Counted from the first letter of the stretch, positions 20,081 through 30,701 are shown. The stretch: DNA of 64,000 nt from Marivita lacus (GCF_014637725.1 NZ_BMFC01000001.1:312632-376631); one strand, 5' to 3'. A program made the numbers and translations. The notes: generated from the sequence alone by a model not told the origin.

Positions 20081-20083
20081 TTC

Positions 20084-20935
20084 TTATTCCTCCAGGAGAC
20101 CGAGATTGCTCAGGACAGAGGTATCGACCTCTTCCTTGGCTGTGCGGGTGACGTCAGCGGACGCGGTCAGTTCGTCGATCCTCTGGCTGACAGCATCCTG
20201 GCTCAATGTGGCTTCCAGCTCTTCCCGGACGGAGGCGAGTTCAGGTGCGGCCTGCACGCGCTTTTCGTTGAGCTTGATCACATGCCAGCCGAACTGGGTT
20301 TGCACCGGATCGGAAATCGCGCCGATCTCCATGCCTTCGACGGCTGTCTGGAACTCGGGCACCATCATGCCGGGACCGAACCAGCCAAGCTGTCCACCGT
20401 TCGGACCGGACGGACCGGTCGATTTCTCTTGAGCGACAGTGGCGAAATCGGCACCGCCGCGCACCTCTTCGGCGATGGCAGCCGCTTCTTCCTGAGTCGC
20501 GACGAGGATATGCGAGGCGTTGAATTCCTCGGTCGGTTCGCCTTGCAGATATGTTTCTTCGTAGAGCGCCTGCACCGCCTCGTCGGTCACGGCGTCGTCC
20601 ACGATATCTTCGATCACCTGCGCGGCCATCAGGGCGCGGCGTTCGTTTTCAAGCGCAAGCTGGACGCGACGGCTTTCTTCACCGCTGTCCTGCTGGCTGA
20701 GAACGGTCTGCTGCACGATCTGATCCAGGATGCCGTCCCAGAGCACCTCATCGGGAAGCTGCTGATACTGGTCCGGCAGGGATGCGCGGATCATCAGCAT
20801 GTGGCCCAGCGTGATCTCGGTGCCGTTGATCGTCGCCACCACCGAGTCGGCGCTCAGGGTGTCCTGCGCCTGAACCGGCAGCGCCAGCATCAGGGCGAGC
20901 GCGCTTGCCGACAATTTCGTGATGAGATTCGTCAT
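20084..20935 (-). CDS. Periplasmic parvulin-type peptidyl-prolyl isomerase
   Basis: The 283-aa product has a signal peptide (residues 1-23, ending ALPVQAQ), an N-terminal SurA-like helical region, one PpiC rotamase domain (about 125-225) with FNASHILVAT, the GPNGGQLGWFGPGMMVPEF block and FGWHVIKLNEKR, and a helical tail. It should act as a folding factor for outer-membrane or periplasmic proteins. GGAAGGA is six bases before ATG 20935; an upstream in-frame ATG at 20962 was rejected because it would precede the signal sequence. It is divergent from secA, which fits a shared role in protein export. Confidence 0.92.
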   Translation of the reverse strand: MTNLITKLSASALALMLALPVQAQDTLSADSVVATINGTEITLGHMLMIRASLPDQYQQLPDEVLWDGILDQIVQQTVLSQQDSGEESRRVQLALENERRALMAAQVIEDIVDDAVTDEAVQALYEETYLQGEPTEEFNASHILVATQEEAAAIAEEVRGGADFATVAQEKSTGPSGPNGGQLGWFGPGMMVPEFQTAVEGMEIGAISDPVQTQFGWHVIKLNEKRVQAAPELASVREELEATLSQDAVSQRIDELTASADVTRTAKEEVDTSVLSNLGLLEE

Positions 20936-20975
20936 GTTTGTTCCTTCCAGAGCCGCCCGCACAAGGGGGGCGACA

Positions 20976-21011
20976 TTGACAGTGTATTGCCCTGACCTTA
21001 CATCGCCTCAA
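20976..21011. promoter_or_regulatory. Overlapping divergent promoters for secA and the parvulin operon
   Basis: Plus strand: TTGACA (20976-20981), 17-base spacer, TACATC (20999-21004), pointing to secA. Minus strand: TTGAGG (21011-21006), 17-base spacer, AATACA (20988-20983), pointing to the parvulin gene. The elements interleave, so the two polymerases would compete. Confidence 0.5.
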
Positions 21012-21110
21012 GGCGCTGCTAAGCCAGTCGTTCCCCTGTGACATATGGGCTGTGTGCGAGGCGAGCAAGCAGATGCCGCACACGAAGATGTCAAAGCTGA
21101 AAGTGAATGA

Positions 21111-23831
21111 ATGCTGGGATTAGGTAAAGTCGCGCGCAAGGTGTTCGGAACGCCGAACGACCGCAAAGTCAAGGCGACCCGCCCGCTGGTTGAGAAAATC
21201 AACGCACTGGAAGCGGACTTCGAAAAGCTCGACGATGCGCAGCTGATCGAGAAAACGGCCGAGTTCAAGGCGCGCCATTCGAATGGTGAGGCGCTTGATG
21301 CGCTGCTGCCCGAGGCGTTTGCCAACTGTCGCGAGGCGGCCAAGCGCGCGCTGGGTCTGCGGGCCTTTGACGTGCAGCTGATGGGCGGGATCTTCCTGCA
21401 TCAGGGCAATATTTCCGAAATGAAGACCGGCGAAGGCAAGACACTGGTCGCGACGTTTCCGGCCTATCTGAACGCGCTCACCGGGCGCGGTGTGCATATC
21501 GTGACGGTCAACGATTACCTTGCCAAGCGCGACAGCGAATGGATGGCCAAGGTCTATGGCGCACTGGGTCTGACCACGGGCGTGGTCTATCCACGGCAGC
21601 CCGACGCGGAAAAGCAGGCCGCCTATGGCTGCGATATCACCTACGCGACGAACAACGAGCTTGGGTTCGATTACCTGCGCGACAACATGAAATCCGAGCT
21701 GAAACAGATGTATCAGCGCGATCATTACATGGCGATCGTGGACGAGGTGGATTCGATCCTGATCGACGAGGCGCGGACACCGCTGATCATTTCCGGCCCG
21801 GCGCAGGACCGCAGCGAATTGTATGTCGCCATCGACAAGGTGATCCCATCGCTGACCGAAGAGCATTTCACGCTGGATGAAAAGACCCGCAACGTCACCT
21901 TCACCGACGAGGGCAACGAGTTTCTCGAACAGACGCTGCACGGGATTGGGCTGCTGCCGGAGGATCAGTCGCTCTATGATCCGGAAAGCACGACGCTGAT
22001 CCACCACGTGAACCAAGGTCTGCGGGCGCACAAGCTTTACCAGAAAGACAAGGATTACATCGTCCGGGATGGCGAAGTTGTTCTGATCGACGAATTCACC
22101 GGCCGGATGATGGCGGGGCGGCGGTTGTCCGACGGTCTGCACCAGGCCATCGAAGCCAAGGAAGACGCCAAGATCCAACCCGAGAACGTGACGCTCGCGT
22201 CGGTAACGTTCCAGAACTATTTCCGCCTCTATGAAAAGCTATCGGGCATGACCGGGACGGCCACCACAGAGGCTTCCGAATTCGCCGAGATTTACGGTCT
22301 GGGTGTGGTCGAGGTGCCGACCAACCGCGCGATTGCCCGGATCGACGAAGACGACCGGGTGTACCGCACCGCGCAGGAAAAATACGACGCCATCGTGACC
22401 GAGATCAAGGAGGCGCACGCCAAGGGTCAACCGGTTCTGGTGGGCACCACGTCGATCGAAAAGTCCGAGATGCTGAGCCAGTTGCTGAGCAAGGCTGAGC
22501 TGACGCACAACGTTCTGAACGCGCGGCAGCACGAGCAGGAGGCGCAGATCGTCGCCGACGCAGGCAAGCTGGGCGCAATCACCATTGCCACCAACATGGC
22601 CGGACGCGGGACCGACATCAAGCTGGGCGGCAATGTCGATTTCCAGATCCTGGAAGCGATTGCCGCCGATCCCGAGGGCGACCCCGAGGCAATCCGCAAG
22701 AAGATCGAAGCTGAGCATACCACCGATGAAGAGGCCGTGAAGACCGCAGGCGGTCTGTTCGTTCTGGCCACCGAACGTCACGAAAGCCGCCGCATCGACA
22801 ACCAGTTGCGCGGTCGGTCCGGGCGTCAGGGCGATCCGGGGCGGTCCTCGTTCTTTCTGTCGCTGGACGATGACCTGATGCGGATCTTCGGGTCCGAGCG
22901 TCTGGACAAGGTCCTGTCGACGCTGGGCATGAAGGAAGGCGAGGCGATCATTCACCCTTGGGTGAACAAGTCGCTTGAGCGGGCGCAGGCCAAGGTCGAG
23001 GGGCGCAACTTCGACATCCGCAAGCAGCTTCTGAAATTCGACGACGTGATGAACGATCAGCGCAAGGTGATCTTCAGCCAGCGCCGCGAGATCATGGAAG
23101 CGCAGGATCTGGCCGAGATTGTGCGCGACATGCGCCATCAGGTGATTGACGATCTGGTCCACACCTACATCCCGCCCAAGACCTATGCCGACCAGTGGGA
23201 CACCCAGGGGCTGCAGGCCGCCCTGCAAGAGCTGGTCGGTGTCGATGCGCCGGTCGTCGAATGGGGTGACGAGGAAGGCGTGGACGCCGAGGTCATCCGC
23301 GAACGGCTTGAGGAAGCATCCGACGGGATGATGGCCAAGAAGGCCGAGGCGTTTGGCCCGGACACGATGCGCCAGATCGAAAAGCAGGTTCTGCTTCAGA
23401 CCATCGACAGCAAGTGGCGCGAGCATCTCTTGACGCTTGAACACCTTCGGTCGGTTGTCGGTTTCCGCGGCTATGCGCAGCGTGATCCGCTGAACGAGTA
23501 CAAGTCCGAAGCGTTCCAGCTGTTCGAGACCATGCTGGACAGCCTGCGGGAAGACGTGAGCAAGCAGCTTGGCAAGGTCCGCCCGATGACCGAGGAAGAG
23601 CAGAAAGCGATGCTCCAGCAGATGGCGGCGCAACAGGCGGCCATGGCCCGGGCAGCAGAGTCTGCATCCCCCCAGCATGCAGATGCGTCTGGCGCCGACG
23701 TCAGCGTCGAGGCGGCAGTGGACGGGTTCGACGAGAACGATCCGACCACCTGGGGCACTCCCGGTCGCAATGATCCCTGCCCCTGCGGATCGGGCAAGAA
23801 GTTCAAGCATTGTCACGGGCGGCTGGCCTGA
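21111..23831 (+). CDS. secA: Preprotein translocase ATPase SecA
   Basis: Motor of Sec-dependent protein export, acting with SecYEG. The 906-aa product matches family length. Visible are the Walker A loop MKTGEGKT (104-111), Walker B and DEAD-like [13 protein letters not shown], the preprotein cross-linking region, the second nucleotide domain with [15 protein letters not shown] and [15 protein letters not shown], and the C-terminal zinc/SecB-binding motif [14 protein letters not shown] (about 889-902). The start ATG has only weak Shine-Dalgarno similarity (AAAGTGAATGA). Its neighbourhood with a periplasmic isomerase on one side and an exported protein on the other is consistent with envelope functions. 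Confidence 0.97.
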   Translation: MLGLGKVARKVFGTPNDRKVKATRPLVEKINALEADFEKLDDAQLIEKTAEFKARHSNGEALDALLPEAFANCREAAKRALGLRAFDVQLMGGIFLHQGNISEMKTGEGKTLVATFPAYLNALTGRGVHIVTVNDYLAKRDSEWMAKVYGALGLTTGVVYPRQPDAEKQAAYGCDITYATNNELGFDYLRDNMKSELKQMYQRDHYMAIVDEVDSILIDEARTPLIISGPAQDRSELYVAIDKVIPSLTEEHFTLDEKTRNVTFTDEGNEFLEQTLHGIGLLPEDQSLYDPESTTLIHHVNQGLRAHKLYQKDKDYIVRDGEVVLIDEFTGRMMAGRRLSDGLHQAIEAKEDAKIQPENVTLASVTFQNYFRLYEKLSGMTGTATTEASEFAEIYGLGVVEVPTNRAIARIDEDDRVYRTAQEKYDAIVTEIKEAHAKGQPVLVGTTSIEKSEMLSQLLSKAELTHNVLNARQHEQEAQIVADAGKLGAITIATNMAGRGTDIKLGGNVDFQILEAIAADPEGDPEAIRKKIEAEHTTDEEAVKTAGGLFVLATERHESRRIDNQLRGRSGRQGDPGRSSFFLSLDDDLMRIFGSERLDKVLSTLGMKEGEAIIHPWVNKSLERAQAKVEGRNFDIRKQLLKFDDVMNDQRKVIFSQRREIMEAQDLAEIVRDMRHQVIDDLVHTYIPPKTYADQWDTQGLQAALQELVGVDAPVVEWGDEEGVDAEVIRERLEEASDGMMAKKAEAFGPDTMRQIEKQVLLQTIDSKWREHLLTLEHLRSVVGFRGYAQRDPLNEYKSEAFQLFETMLDSLREDVSKQLGKVRPMTEEEQKAMLQQMAAQQAAMARAAESASPQHADASGADVSVEAAVDGFDENDPTTWGTPGRNDPCPCGSGKKFKHCHGRLA

Positions 23832-23844
23832 GGCCGTCCTGCCA

Positions 23845-23860
23845 CATTGCGGACGCAATG
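23845..23860. repeat. Short perfect inverted repeat downstream of secA
   Basis: CATTGCG (23845-23851) and CGCAATG (23854-23860) are separated by two bases, 13 bases after the secA stop. There is no T-run, so it is more likely a binding site or processing hairpin than an intrinsic terminator. Confidence 0.35.
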
Positions 23861-23939
23861 AGACCCAACGCCCGCCCTAGGCAGACCTAAATTTCCTGGC
23901 AAACACGCCGTTGCAGTCAGTGCATCGGGAGTGTCTGTC

Positions 23940-24905
23940 ATGGACCGGAAGTTCACAATTCGCATCGCAGCGGTCACGCTCTGCGCCGCCCTCGGGATCG
24001 GTGCAGTCATGCAGGGTCTGCCCCCGTCGGCGCCGCCCGTTGTCGCGCAGGAGCCGTTGGTCGTGTCGAACCTGCAGCAGGTCTCGTCGGCGCCCCGCGA
24101 CCTGATTCCCGTGGACATGCCCGTGGTTGCCGCGCTTCCCGATCACATCGTGTCGGCAGCAGTGACAAACGTGGTCGAACCATTGGATGTCGCGATCCCC
24201 GAAGACCCCGAGGACACGGGGTTCGCCTGCGACGTCATCATGACCGCAACGCCGATCGCCGGTGCGATGATGTCGGTTGACCTGACCGCCCCCTGCCACG
24301 GCAGCGAACGCGTCACGTTGCACCATAACGGGTTGATGTTCACCTCGCTGGTGCAGCCTGATGGCAGCCTGTCGGTCGATATCCCGGCGCTGACGGAACA
24401 TGCGCTGGTGATCGCATCCTTCCTTGACGGCGCGGGTGCGGTGGCGATGACCGACGTGACCTCGGTGCCGTTCTATGACCGCGTGGTGCTGCAATGGCGC
24501 GGCGATGCGGGGCTGCAATTGCACGCACGGGAATTCGACGCGGAATATTTCACCGACGGCCATATCTGGCACGGCGCGGTCGGTGATCCGGCACGGGCCG
24601 CGACCGGGCAAGGCGGTTTCCTGACGACGCTGGGCACATCGGACGCGCCCGACGCGCTTTTGGCCGAGGTCTATACCTTCCCGTCCGGCATGACCGATAC
24701 GGCAGGCACCGTGGCGCTGACCGTCGAGACCGAGATCATCGCGTCGAACTGTGACAGCAGCGTGGAGGCGCAGACGCTGGAGGTTCGCAACGGCGGCACG
24801 CTGACATCGAAGGAGTTGACCATTGATGTGCCCGGTTGTGATGCCATCGGGGATTTCTTGCTGTTGAAGAATCTGGTGGAAGACCTGACAATCGCCGCCA
24901 ACTAG
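23940..24905 (+). CDS. Exported hypothetical protein
   Basis: The 321-aa product starts with a basic segment and a hydrophobic stretch (about residues 6-24, IRIAAVTLCAALGIGAVM) that is either an uncleaved anchor or a signal peptide. The remainder is acidic, beta-rich and contains four cysteines: two close to FACDVIMTATP and TAPCHGS, and two in SNCDSSV and VPGCDAI, suggesting two periplasmic disulfides. GGGAG lies eight bases before ATG 23940; a GTG at 23931 is the other option but would overlap the ribosome site. It is followed 24 bases later by the PBP/OmpA fusion, so the two are probably cotranscribed and may form one envelope assembly. No family recognised. Confidence 0.75.
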   Translation: MDRKFTIRIAAVTLCAALGIGAVMQGLPPSAPPVVAQEPLVVSNLQQVSSAPRDLIPVDMPVVAALPDHIVSAAVTNVVEPLDVAIPEDPEDTGFACDVIMTATPIAGAMMSVDLTAPCHGSERVTLHHNGLMFTSLVQPDGSLSVDIPALTEHALVIASFLDGAGAVAMTDVTSVPFYDRVVLQWRGDAGLQLHAREFDAEYFTDGHIWHGAVGDPARAATGQGGFLTTLGTSDAPDALLAEVYTFPSGMTDTAGTVALTVETEIIASNCDSSVEAQTLEVRNGGTLTSKELTIDVPGCDAIGDFLLLKNLVEDLTIAAN

Positions 24906-24929
24906 GCGGGCGGTTCAAAGGCGCATTTC

Positions 24930-26489
24930 ATGAAACATCTCCGTGCGGCGCTTTGGGCCGCACTTTTCCTGTCTTTGACCGGCACGTCCGTGCACGCCGA
25001 TGATGTAACCCTGCGGTCGCGCGATGGTGCGATTGAGCTGTCCGGCACGTTGCTGGGCTTTGACGGGCAGTATTACCGGGTCGACACGCAATACGGCGAA
25101 TTGACGGTCGATGGATCGGGTGTGCTGTGCGAAGGGCCGGGATGCCCGTCCCTGACCGATTTCGTCGCCGAACTCGAGATCTCAGGGTCGTCCACTGTGG
25201 GCGAGGTTCTGATGCCTGCGCTTGTCGAAGGCTTTGCCCTTCAGTCCGGGTTGAAGGCCGAACGGGTCAAGACAGACGATACGCAATTCGAATACGTGCT
25301 CTCCGCGCCCGATGGAGAAACGCCGGTTGCCCGGTTCCGGTTTCGCGTGTCGAGCACGGATGAAGGCTTTGCAGACTTGCTGGCAGACGAGGCCGACCTG
25401 GTGATGGCGCTGCGCGAAATCCGGCCCGGCGAACTGACGCTGGCCGCGGAAGTGGGCTTGGGACAGTTGGACGATGTGAACCGCAGCCGCGTTCTGGCGC
25501 TGGATGCGATGACGGTGATCGTGTCGCCGACGAACCCGGTCGCGGCGGTGTCTGTTCTGGATCTGGCGCGTATCCTGTCGGGCGAGATCGACAATTGGCG
25601 CACCTTGGGCGGGCCGGATGCGCCGATCTCGGTTCATATGCGGGACGTGCAATCCGGAATCGCGCAGGCCATCGAGGACCGGGTGATGTGGGAGGCCGGG
25701 TTGAGCATCCTCGACACCGTGACGCGACACGCGACGAACGCTGCACTGGCCGAGGCGGTGACCCGCGATCAGCTGGCCATCGGGGTGGCAAGCTATTCCG
25801 AGATCGGCAACAGCAAGCCTCTGGCGCTGACCGGGCCTTGCGGGTTTCAGTTGCGCGCCAATCGACTGACGATCAAGACCGAGGATTACCCGCTGACCGC
25901 GCCGATGTTCCTGTATATTCCGGCGCGGCGCCTGCCCAAGCTGGCACGTGATTTCCTGACCTACACGCGCACCGGGCCGGCGCAGATCATCACGCGGCGC
26001 GCGGGGTTTGTGGATCAGGCGCCTGAAGAGATTGCGATCAACGCGCAGGGCGACCGATTTGCCAATGCCATTCGCGTGGCCGAGGGAGAAGCGGATTTGA
26101 CAGCTCTGAAACGGATGGTGGACACGCTGACCCCGTTGCGGCGGCTGTCCACATCGTTCCGGTTCGAGGCAGGCGCGGCGCGGCTGGATGCGCAATCGCG
26201 GTCGAACGTGCAGCAACTGGCCCATGCGATCGAGGCCGGGATCTATGACGGGCGGCGTTTGGTGTTTGTCGGGTTTTCCGATGGCGAGGGTCCGGCAGAG
26301 GGCAATCTGCGGATCGCACAGCAAAGGGCGATAGCGGTCAAGCAAGCCATCGAGGCGGCTGTCGAGACCGCGGATCTGTCACAGGTGCAGCTGTCGACGG
26401 ATGCGTTTGGAGAGGCGATGCCGATGGCCTGCGACGACAGCAGTTGGGGACGGCAGGTGAACCGCCGGGTCGAGGTGTGGGTGCGGTGA
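24930..26489 (+). CDS. Periplasmic phosphate-binding-like domain fused to a C-terminal OmpA domain
   Basis: The 519-aa product has a signal peptide (1-23, ending SVHA), then a short beta segment (25-65), a PstS-like periplasmic-binding domain (about 70-355) that opens with ISGSSTVGEVLMPALVEGF, and a C-terminal OmpA domain (about 395-519) with FRFEAGAARLDAQSRSNVQQ, VGFSDGEG and GRQVNRRVEVWV. OmpA domains bind peptidoglycan, so the binding domain would be tethered to the cell wall instead of diffusing to a transporter. Phosphate is suggested by the GSSTV opening that resembles PstS, but no transporter genes adjoin. Cotranscribed with the exported protein upstream, 24 bases away. Confidence 0.88.
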   Translation: MKHLRAALWAALFLSLTGTSVHADDVTLRSRDGAIELSGTLLGFDGQYYRVDTQYGELTVDGSGVLCEGPGCPSLTDFVAELEISGSSTVGEVLMPALVEGFALQSGLKAERVKTDDTQFEYVLSAPDGETPVARFRFRVSSTDEGFADLLADEADLVMALREIRPGELTLAAEVGLGQLDDVNRSRVLALDAMTVIVSPTNPVAAVSVLDLARILSGEIDNWRTLGGPDAPISVHMRDVQSGIAQAIEDRVMWEAGLSILDTVTRHATNAALAEAVTRDQLAIGVASYSEIGNSKPLALTGPCGFQLRANRLTIKTEDYPLTAPMFLYIPARRLPKLARDFLTYTRTGPAQIITRRAGFVDQAPEEIAINAQGDRFANAIRVAEGEADLTALKRMVDTLTPLRRLSTSFRFEAGAARLDAQSRSNVQQLAHAIEAGIYDGRRLVFVGFSDGEGPAEGNLRIAQQRAIAVKQAIEAAVETADLSQVQLSTDAFGEAMPMACDDSSWGRQVNRRVEVWVR

Positions 26490-26497
26490 GGCGCGGG

Positions 26498-27274
26498 TCA
26501 GAGATAGCCTTCGGATTTGAAACTGACCTCCCTCGATTTGCCGATGATCAGGTGGTCATGCACCGTGACGCCCACCACTTCGCAGGCGCGCAGGATGTCT
26601 TCGGTCATGGCGATATCGGCGGTCGAGGGCGTCGGGTCACCGGAGGGGTGGTTGTGCACGAGGATCAGCGCAGAGGCGTTGAGATCGAGCGCGCGTTTGA
26701 TCACCTCTCGGGGATAGACCGGGACATGATCGACCGTGCCCTTGCCCTGAATTTCGTCGGCGATCAGCACGTTCTTGCGGTCGAGAAACAGGATGCGGAA
26801 CACTTCGGTCTCGCGGTGGGACATGGTCACGCGGCAATAATCCAGCAGCGCGTTCCAGCTTGAGATCACCGGGCGTTTCAGAACCCGGCCTTGCGACATG
26901 CGATGGGTTGCCGCTTCAATCAATTTGAGATCAAGCGCGATTTCGGGGCCAATGCCCTCGACCTCGGTCAGGCGTTCCATGGGGGCGGACAGGACGCGGT
27001 TGAAGTCACCGAACGTGTCGATCAGGCGGTGCGCCAAAGGTTTGACATCGCCGTTCCTGAGACAGCGGAAGAGGAAGAGTTCCAGCAGTTCATAATCCGG
27101 AAGAGGTTCGGCACCGCCGACAAGAAAGCGGGAGCGCAGGCGTTTGCGGTGGCCACCGATATAGGACGGTTGCTTGGGCTTGGCCGGAGCGACAGGTTTG
27201 GGCCTTGCAGGTGGCGCAGGGACAACCGCAGCGGTTTCGAACAGCGACAATTGAGGAGAGCGAGAGCGCGTCAT
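26498..27274 (-). CDS. radC: RadC-family JAMM/MPN+ domain protein
   Basis: The 258-aa product has a proline-rich N-terminus (about 15-37), a helix-hairpin-helix segment (LTEVEGIGPEIA, about 102-113) and a RadC/JAMM metalloprotease-like domain. The metal-binding motif is complete in LVHNHPSGDPTPSTAD: H207, H209 and D220 with the upstream Glu in the EIQGKG region. RadC was once thought to be a repair protein; its molecular role is still unsettled. The end converges with the OmpA-fusion gene after eight bases. It starts downstream of the dnaJ terminator, so it has its own promoter. Confidence 0.93.
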   Translation of the reverse strand: MTRSRSPQLSLFETAAVVPAPPARPKPVAPAKPKQPSYIGGHRKRLRSRFLVGGAEPLPDYELLELFLFRCLRNGDVKPLAHRLIDTFGDFNRVLSAPMERLTEVEGIGPEIALDLKLIEAATHRMSQGRVLKRPVISSWNALLDYCRVTMSHRETEVFRILFLDRKNVLIADEIQGKGTVDHVPVYPREVIKRALDLNASALILVHNHPSGDPTPSTADIAMTEDILRACEVVGVTVHDHLIIGKSREVSFKSEGYL

Positions 27275-27313
27275 GCGGAGATCATGGCGCAGGAGGGATT
27301 AAGGAAACGCTAA

Positions 27314-27336
27314 CGGCCCCGCGTTCGGCGGGGCCG
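27314..27336 (-). terminator. Strong GC hairpin after dnaJ
   Basis: CGGCCCCGC (27314-27322) pairs perfectly with GCGGGGCCG (27328-27336) over a five-base loop just past the dnaJ stop. On the minus strand only a weak T-containing tract follows (TTAGCGTTT). Confidence 0.7.
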
Positions 27337-27341
27337 CAGGT

Positions 27342-28493
27342 TCAGCCTTTCATGGAATCCCAGAAGCCTTTTACCGACTTGAAAAAGCTCTTTGATTCCG
27401 GGTTGTTGTCTTCACTCAGTTCTTCGAATTCCCGCAGCAGGTCTTTTTGCTTGCTGGTCAGGTTGACCGGAGTTTCGACCGCGAGTTCGATGAACATGTC
27501 GCCTTGACCGGCACCGCGCAGGGCGGGCATGCCCTTGGCGCGCAGGCGCATCTGACGGCCCGACTGGCTGCCATTGGGGATCGCGACGCGGCTGCGTCCC
27601 CCGTCGATTGTCGGCACCTCGATGTTGCCACCCAAGGCGGCGACGATCATGGAGACCGGCACGCGGCAGTGAAGATGCACGCCATCACGTTCGAAAAGCT
27701 CGTGTTTGGCGACTTCGATGAAGATGTAGAGATCACCCGGAGGCCCGCCGCGCAAGCCTGCCTCACCCTCACCGGCAAGACGGATGCGGGTGCCGGTTTC
27801 CACACCTTTGGGGATGTTGACCGACAGCGCGCGCTCCTTCTGAACGCGCCCTGCCCCGCCGCAGGTCTTGCAGGGGTTCTTGATCGTCTGACCCAGACCC
27901 GAACAGGTTGGACAGGTGCGTTCGACGGTAAAGAAGCCTTGGGTCGCGCGGACCTTGCCCATGCCCGAACAGGTCGGACAGGTGGAGGGTTCGGCCCCGC
28001 CTTCGGCACCCGAGCCAGAGCACGATCCGCATTGTACGGATGTCGGCACCTGGATGGTTTTCTGCATGCCCTGATAGGCGTCTTCGAGCGTCACCCGCAG
28101 GTTGTAACGCAGATCGGCCCCGCGCGACGCGCGTTGACGTCCGCCAGCACGCTGGCCGCCCATGAAATCGCCGAACAGGTCGTCGAACACGTCGGAAAAG
28201 GCGCTGGCAAAGTCACCTTGCCCCGGCCCCATGCCGCCACCGGCACGGCCACCGCTGCCCATGCCGCCTTCGAAGGCCGCATGGCCATAGCGATCATAGG
28301 CCGCTTTCTTGTCCGCGTCCTTGAGAACCTCGTAGGCCTCGTTCGCTTCCTTGAACTGGTCTTCGGCCTTCGGGTTGTCCGCATTGCGATCGGGATGAAG
28401 CTCTTTCGCCTTTGAGCGATAGGCTTTCTTGATCTCGTCTGCAGAAGCGCCTTTGGCGAGGCCGAGCACTTCGTAATAGTCACGTTTGGACAT
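27342..28493 (-). CDS. dnaJ: Chaperone DnaJ (Hsp40)
   Basis: Co-chaperone that presents substrates to DnaK and stimulates its ATPase. The 383-aa protein is a full type I DnaJ: J domain (1-70) with LHPDRN, Gly/Phe-rich linker (about 75-125, with [14 protein letters not shown]), four zinc-finger repeats [24 protein letters not shown] and CKTCGGAG, and the C-terminal substrate domains. The ATG at 28493 was chosen because GGAGGG lies just upstream; an in-frame ATG at 28505 includes that ribosome site. dnaK ends 77 bases upstream with a hairpin in between. Confidence 0.97.
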   Translation of the reverse strand: MSKRDYYEVLGLAKGASADEIKKAYRSKAKELHPDRNADNPKAEDQFKEANEAYEVLKDADKKAAYDRYGHAAFEGGMGSGGRAGGGMGPGQGDFASAFSDVFDDLFGDFMGGQRAGGRQRASRGADLRYNLRVTLEDAYQGMQKTIQVPTSVQCGSCSGSGAEGGAEPSTCPTCSGMGKVRATQGFFTVERTCPTCSGLGQTIKNPCKTCGGAGRVQKERALSVNIPKGVETGTRIRLAGEGEAGLRGGPPGDLYIFIEVAKHELFERDGVHLHCRVPVSMIVAALGGNIEVPTIDGGRSRVAIPNGSQSGRQMRLRAKGMPALRGAGQGDMFIELAVETPVNLTSKQKDLLREFEELSEDNNPESKSFFKSVKGFWDSMKG

Positions 28494-28520
28494 CATGCCC
28501 TCCATCTACGGAACGCAAGA

Positions 28521-28545
28521 GGCCGGCCCGGTATCCGGACCGGCC
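28521..28545 (-). promoter_or_regulatory. GC-rich intercistronic hairpin between dnaK and dnaJ
   Basis: GGCCGGCCCGG (28521-28531) pairs with CCGGACCGGCC (28535-28545), eleven pairs with one G-U wobble, over a three-base loop. There is no T-run. In other bacteria hairpins here lower dnaJ expression relative to dnaK by attenuation or by mRNA processing and protection; the same is inferred here. Confidence 0.55.
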
Positions 28546-28570
28546 CCATTTCGGTTCCGCCCAACAAGCG

Positions 28571-30493
28571 TCAGGCGCGCTTGTTGTCGTCGAGATCTTC
28601 GAAATCGGCATCGACGATGGTGTCATCGTCATCACCGCGCCCACGATCCGCTGCAGCAGGTTCAGCGTCGCCATCGTCGGCCTGGGCCTTGTAGATCGCC
28701 TCGCCCAGCTTCATCGCCGCTTCGGTGACGTTCTGGATGCCGGACTTGATCTTCTCCGCAGACGACTTTTCGTCTTCCAGATCATCCTTGAGCGCAGCGA
28801 TGGCCAGTTCGATCGCTTCCACAGTGGTCGGGTCGACCTTGTCGCCGTGTTCTTCCACCGACTTTTCGGTCGAGTGGATGAGGCTTTCGGCCTGGTTGCG
28901 CGCCTCGACCATCCCGCGGCGTTCCTTGTCCGCTTCGGCATTTGCCTCGGCGTCCTGCACCATCTTCTCGATATCTTCGTCGGACAGACCGCCGGACGCC
29001 TGGATGGTGATGTTCTGCGTCTTGCCGGTGCCCTTGTCCTTGGCGGACACGGACACGATGCCGTTGGCGTCGATGTCGAACGTCACCTCGATCTGCGGCA
29101 TGCCGCGCGGTGCGGGCGGGATGTCTTCGAGGTTGAACTGACCGAGCATCTTGTTGTCGGCTGCCATCTCGCGTTCACCCTGGAACACGCGGATCGTCAC
29201 CGCGTTCTGATTGTCCTCGGCGGTCGAGAAGATCTGCGACTTCTTGGTCGGGATTGTCGTGTTGCGGTCGATCAGGCGGGTGAAGACGCCACCCAGCGTT
29301 TCGATGCCCAGCGACAGCGGCGTCACGTCGAGCAGGACAACGTCCTTGACGTCACCTTGCAGCACGCCAGCCTGAATGGCCGCGCCAAGTGCCACGACTT
29401 CGTCGGGGTTCACACCCTTGTGCGGCTCCTTGCCGAAGAACTTGGTCACTTCTTCCACGACGCGCGGCATGCGGGTCATCCCGCCGACCAACACGACTTC
29501 GTCGATGTCGGAGGTCGAGAGACCGGCATCTTTCAGAGCGGCAGCACAGGGCTTCATCGACGCCTTGATAAGGTCACCCACAAGGCTTTCCAGCTTGGCG
29601 CGGGTCAGCTTCATCACGAGGTGAAGCGGCTGGCCTGTCTTGCCGTCCATCGAGATGAAGGGCTGGTTGATCTCGGTCTGGCTGGAGGAGGACAGTTCGA
29701 TCTTGGCCTTTTCCGCAGCTTCTTTCAGACGCTGGAGCGCCATCTTGTCCTTGGTCAGGTCAACGCCGTTCGCCTTCTTGAACTCGTCGGCAAGGTAGTT
29801 GACGATCCGCATGTCGAAATCTTCACCACCGAGGAACGTGTCGCCGTTGGTGGATTTGACCTCAAAGAGGCCATCGTCGATTTCGAGGATGGTCACGTCG
29901 AACGTACCGCCGCCAAGGTCATAGACCGCGATGGTGCGGGATTCTTTCTTGTCGAGGCCGTAGGCGAGCGCGGCGGCTGTCGGTTCGTTGATGATCCGCA
30001 GCACTTCGAGGCCGGCGATCTTGCCCGCGTCCTTGGTTGCCTGACGCTGCGCGTCGTTGAAGTACGCGGGAACGGTGATGACCGCCTGCGTCACTTCCTC
30101 GCCAAGATAGCTCTCGGCGGTTTCCTTCATCTTTTGCAGGATGAAGGCGGAAATCTGGGAGGGGCTGTATTTGTCGCCCTTGGCGCGCACCCATGCGTCG
30201 CCATTGCCGCCGTCGATCACGTCGAACGGCATGTTCTTGCGGTCCTTGGCGAGATCCGCGTCATCATTGCGACGGCCGATCAGGCGCTTGACACCGAAGA
30301 CGGTGTTTTCCGGGTTGGTGACTGCCTGGCGCTTTGCCGGCTGTCCGACCAGACGCTCATCATCGGTAAACGCGACGATGGACGGGGTGGTGCGAGCCCC
30401 TTCGGAGTTTTCAATCACGCGCGGTTGCGAACCGTCCATGATCGCGACGCAGCTGTTGGTTGTACCGAGGTCAATACCAATCACTTTGGCCAT
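28571..30493 (-). CDS. dnaK: Chaperone DnaK (Hsp70)
   Basis: ATP-dependent chaperone for nascent and stressed proteins. The 640-aa product matches the family. It opens with [15 protein letters not shown], has the second phosphate loop [13 protein letters not shown], the [10 protein letters not shown] segment and the substrate-binding domain beginning [14 protein letters not shown], and ends with an acidic tail [14 protein letters not shown]. The ATG at 30493 was chosen over 30568 because the protein begins exactly at the family's MAKVIGIDL and AGGGAT precedes it. First gene of the dnaK-dnaJ operon; grpE is not in the window. Confidence 0.98.
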   Translation of the reverse strand: MAKVIGIDLGTTNSCVAIMDGSQPRVIENSEGARTTPSIVAFTDDERLVGQPAKRQAVTNPENTVFGVKRLIGRRNDDADLAKDRKNMPFDVIDGGNGDAWVRAKGDKYSPSQISAFILQKMKETAESYLGEEVTQAVITVPAYFNDAQRQATKDAGKIAGLEVLRIINEPTAAALAYGLDKKESRTIAVYDLGGGTFDVTILEIDDGLFEVKSTNGDTFLGGEDFDMRIVNYLADEFKKANGVDLTKDKMALQRLKEAAEKAKIELSSSSQTEINQPFISMDGKTGQPLHLVMKLTRAKLESLVGDLIKASMKPCAAALKDAGLSTSDIDEVVLVGGMTRMPRVVEEVTKFFGKEPHKGVNPDEVVALGAAIQAGVLQGDVKDVVLLDVTPLSLGIETLGGVFTRLIDRNTTIPTKKSQIFSTAEDNQNAVTIRVFQGEREMAADNKMLGQFNLEDIPPAPRGMPQIEVTFDIDANGIVSVSAKDKGTGKTQNITIQASGGLSDEDIEKMVQDAEANAEADKERRGMVEARNQAESLIHSTEKSVEEHGDKVDPTTVEAIELAIAALKDDLEDEKSSAEKIKSGIQNVTEAAMKLGEAIYKAQADDGDAEPAAADRGRGDDDDTIVDADFEDLDDNKRA

Positions 30494-30602
30494 GTTTTCG
30501 ATCCCTTCATATCTTAAGGCGATGTCACGAGACGATGACCCATTCCGGCATCCCGCCCCGCATTTCATTCCGCTGCCATAACAGTCCAGCGGGTCCGGTG
30601 GG

Positions 30603-30632
30603 TATATAAGGAGGCATCAAGAGGCCTGCAAG
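30603..30632 (-). promoter_or_regulatory. dnaK: Probable dnaK promoter, compatible with RpoH and sigma-70 recognition
   Basis: On the minus strand CTTGCAG (30632-30626) is followed after a 17-base spacer by TATATA (30608-30603). It matches TTGCAG-N17-TATATA for the housekeeping factor, and CTTG-N17-CCTTATAT resembles heat-shock RpoH promoters, fitting a chaperone operon. It lies about 110 bases before the ATG. Confidence 0.55.
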
Positions 30633-30701
30633 CGCCTCAGCTACCGGGAATTTCTGAAAATTCGGTGTGTGTTTCGCGGCTGCACGCATTATTCTTTGGA
30701 T

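Noticed and set aside
18623-20995. 790-codon plus-strand open frame
   Set aside because: Runs antisense across mutT, argJ and the parvulin gene, crossing three real gene boundaries; an artefact of GC-rich codon use.
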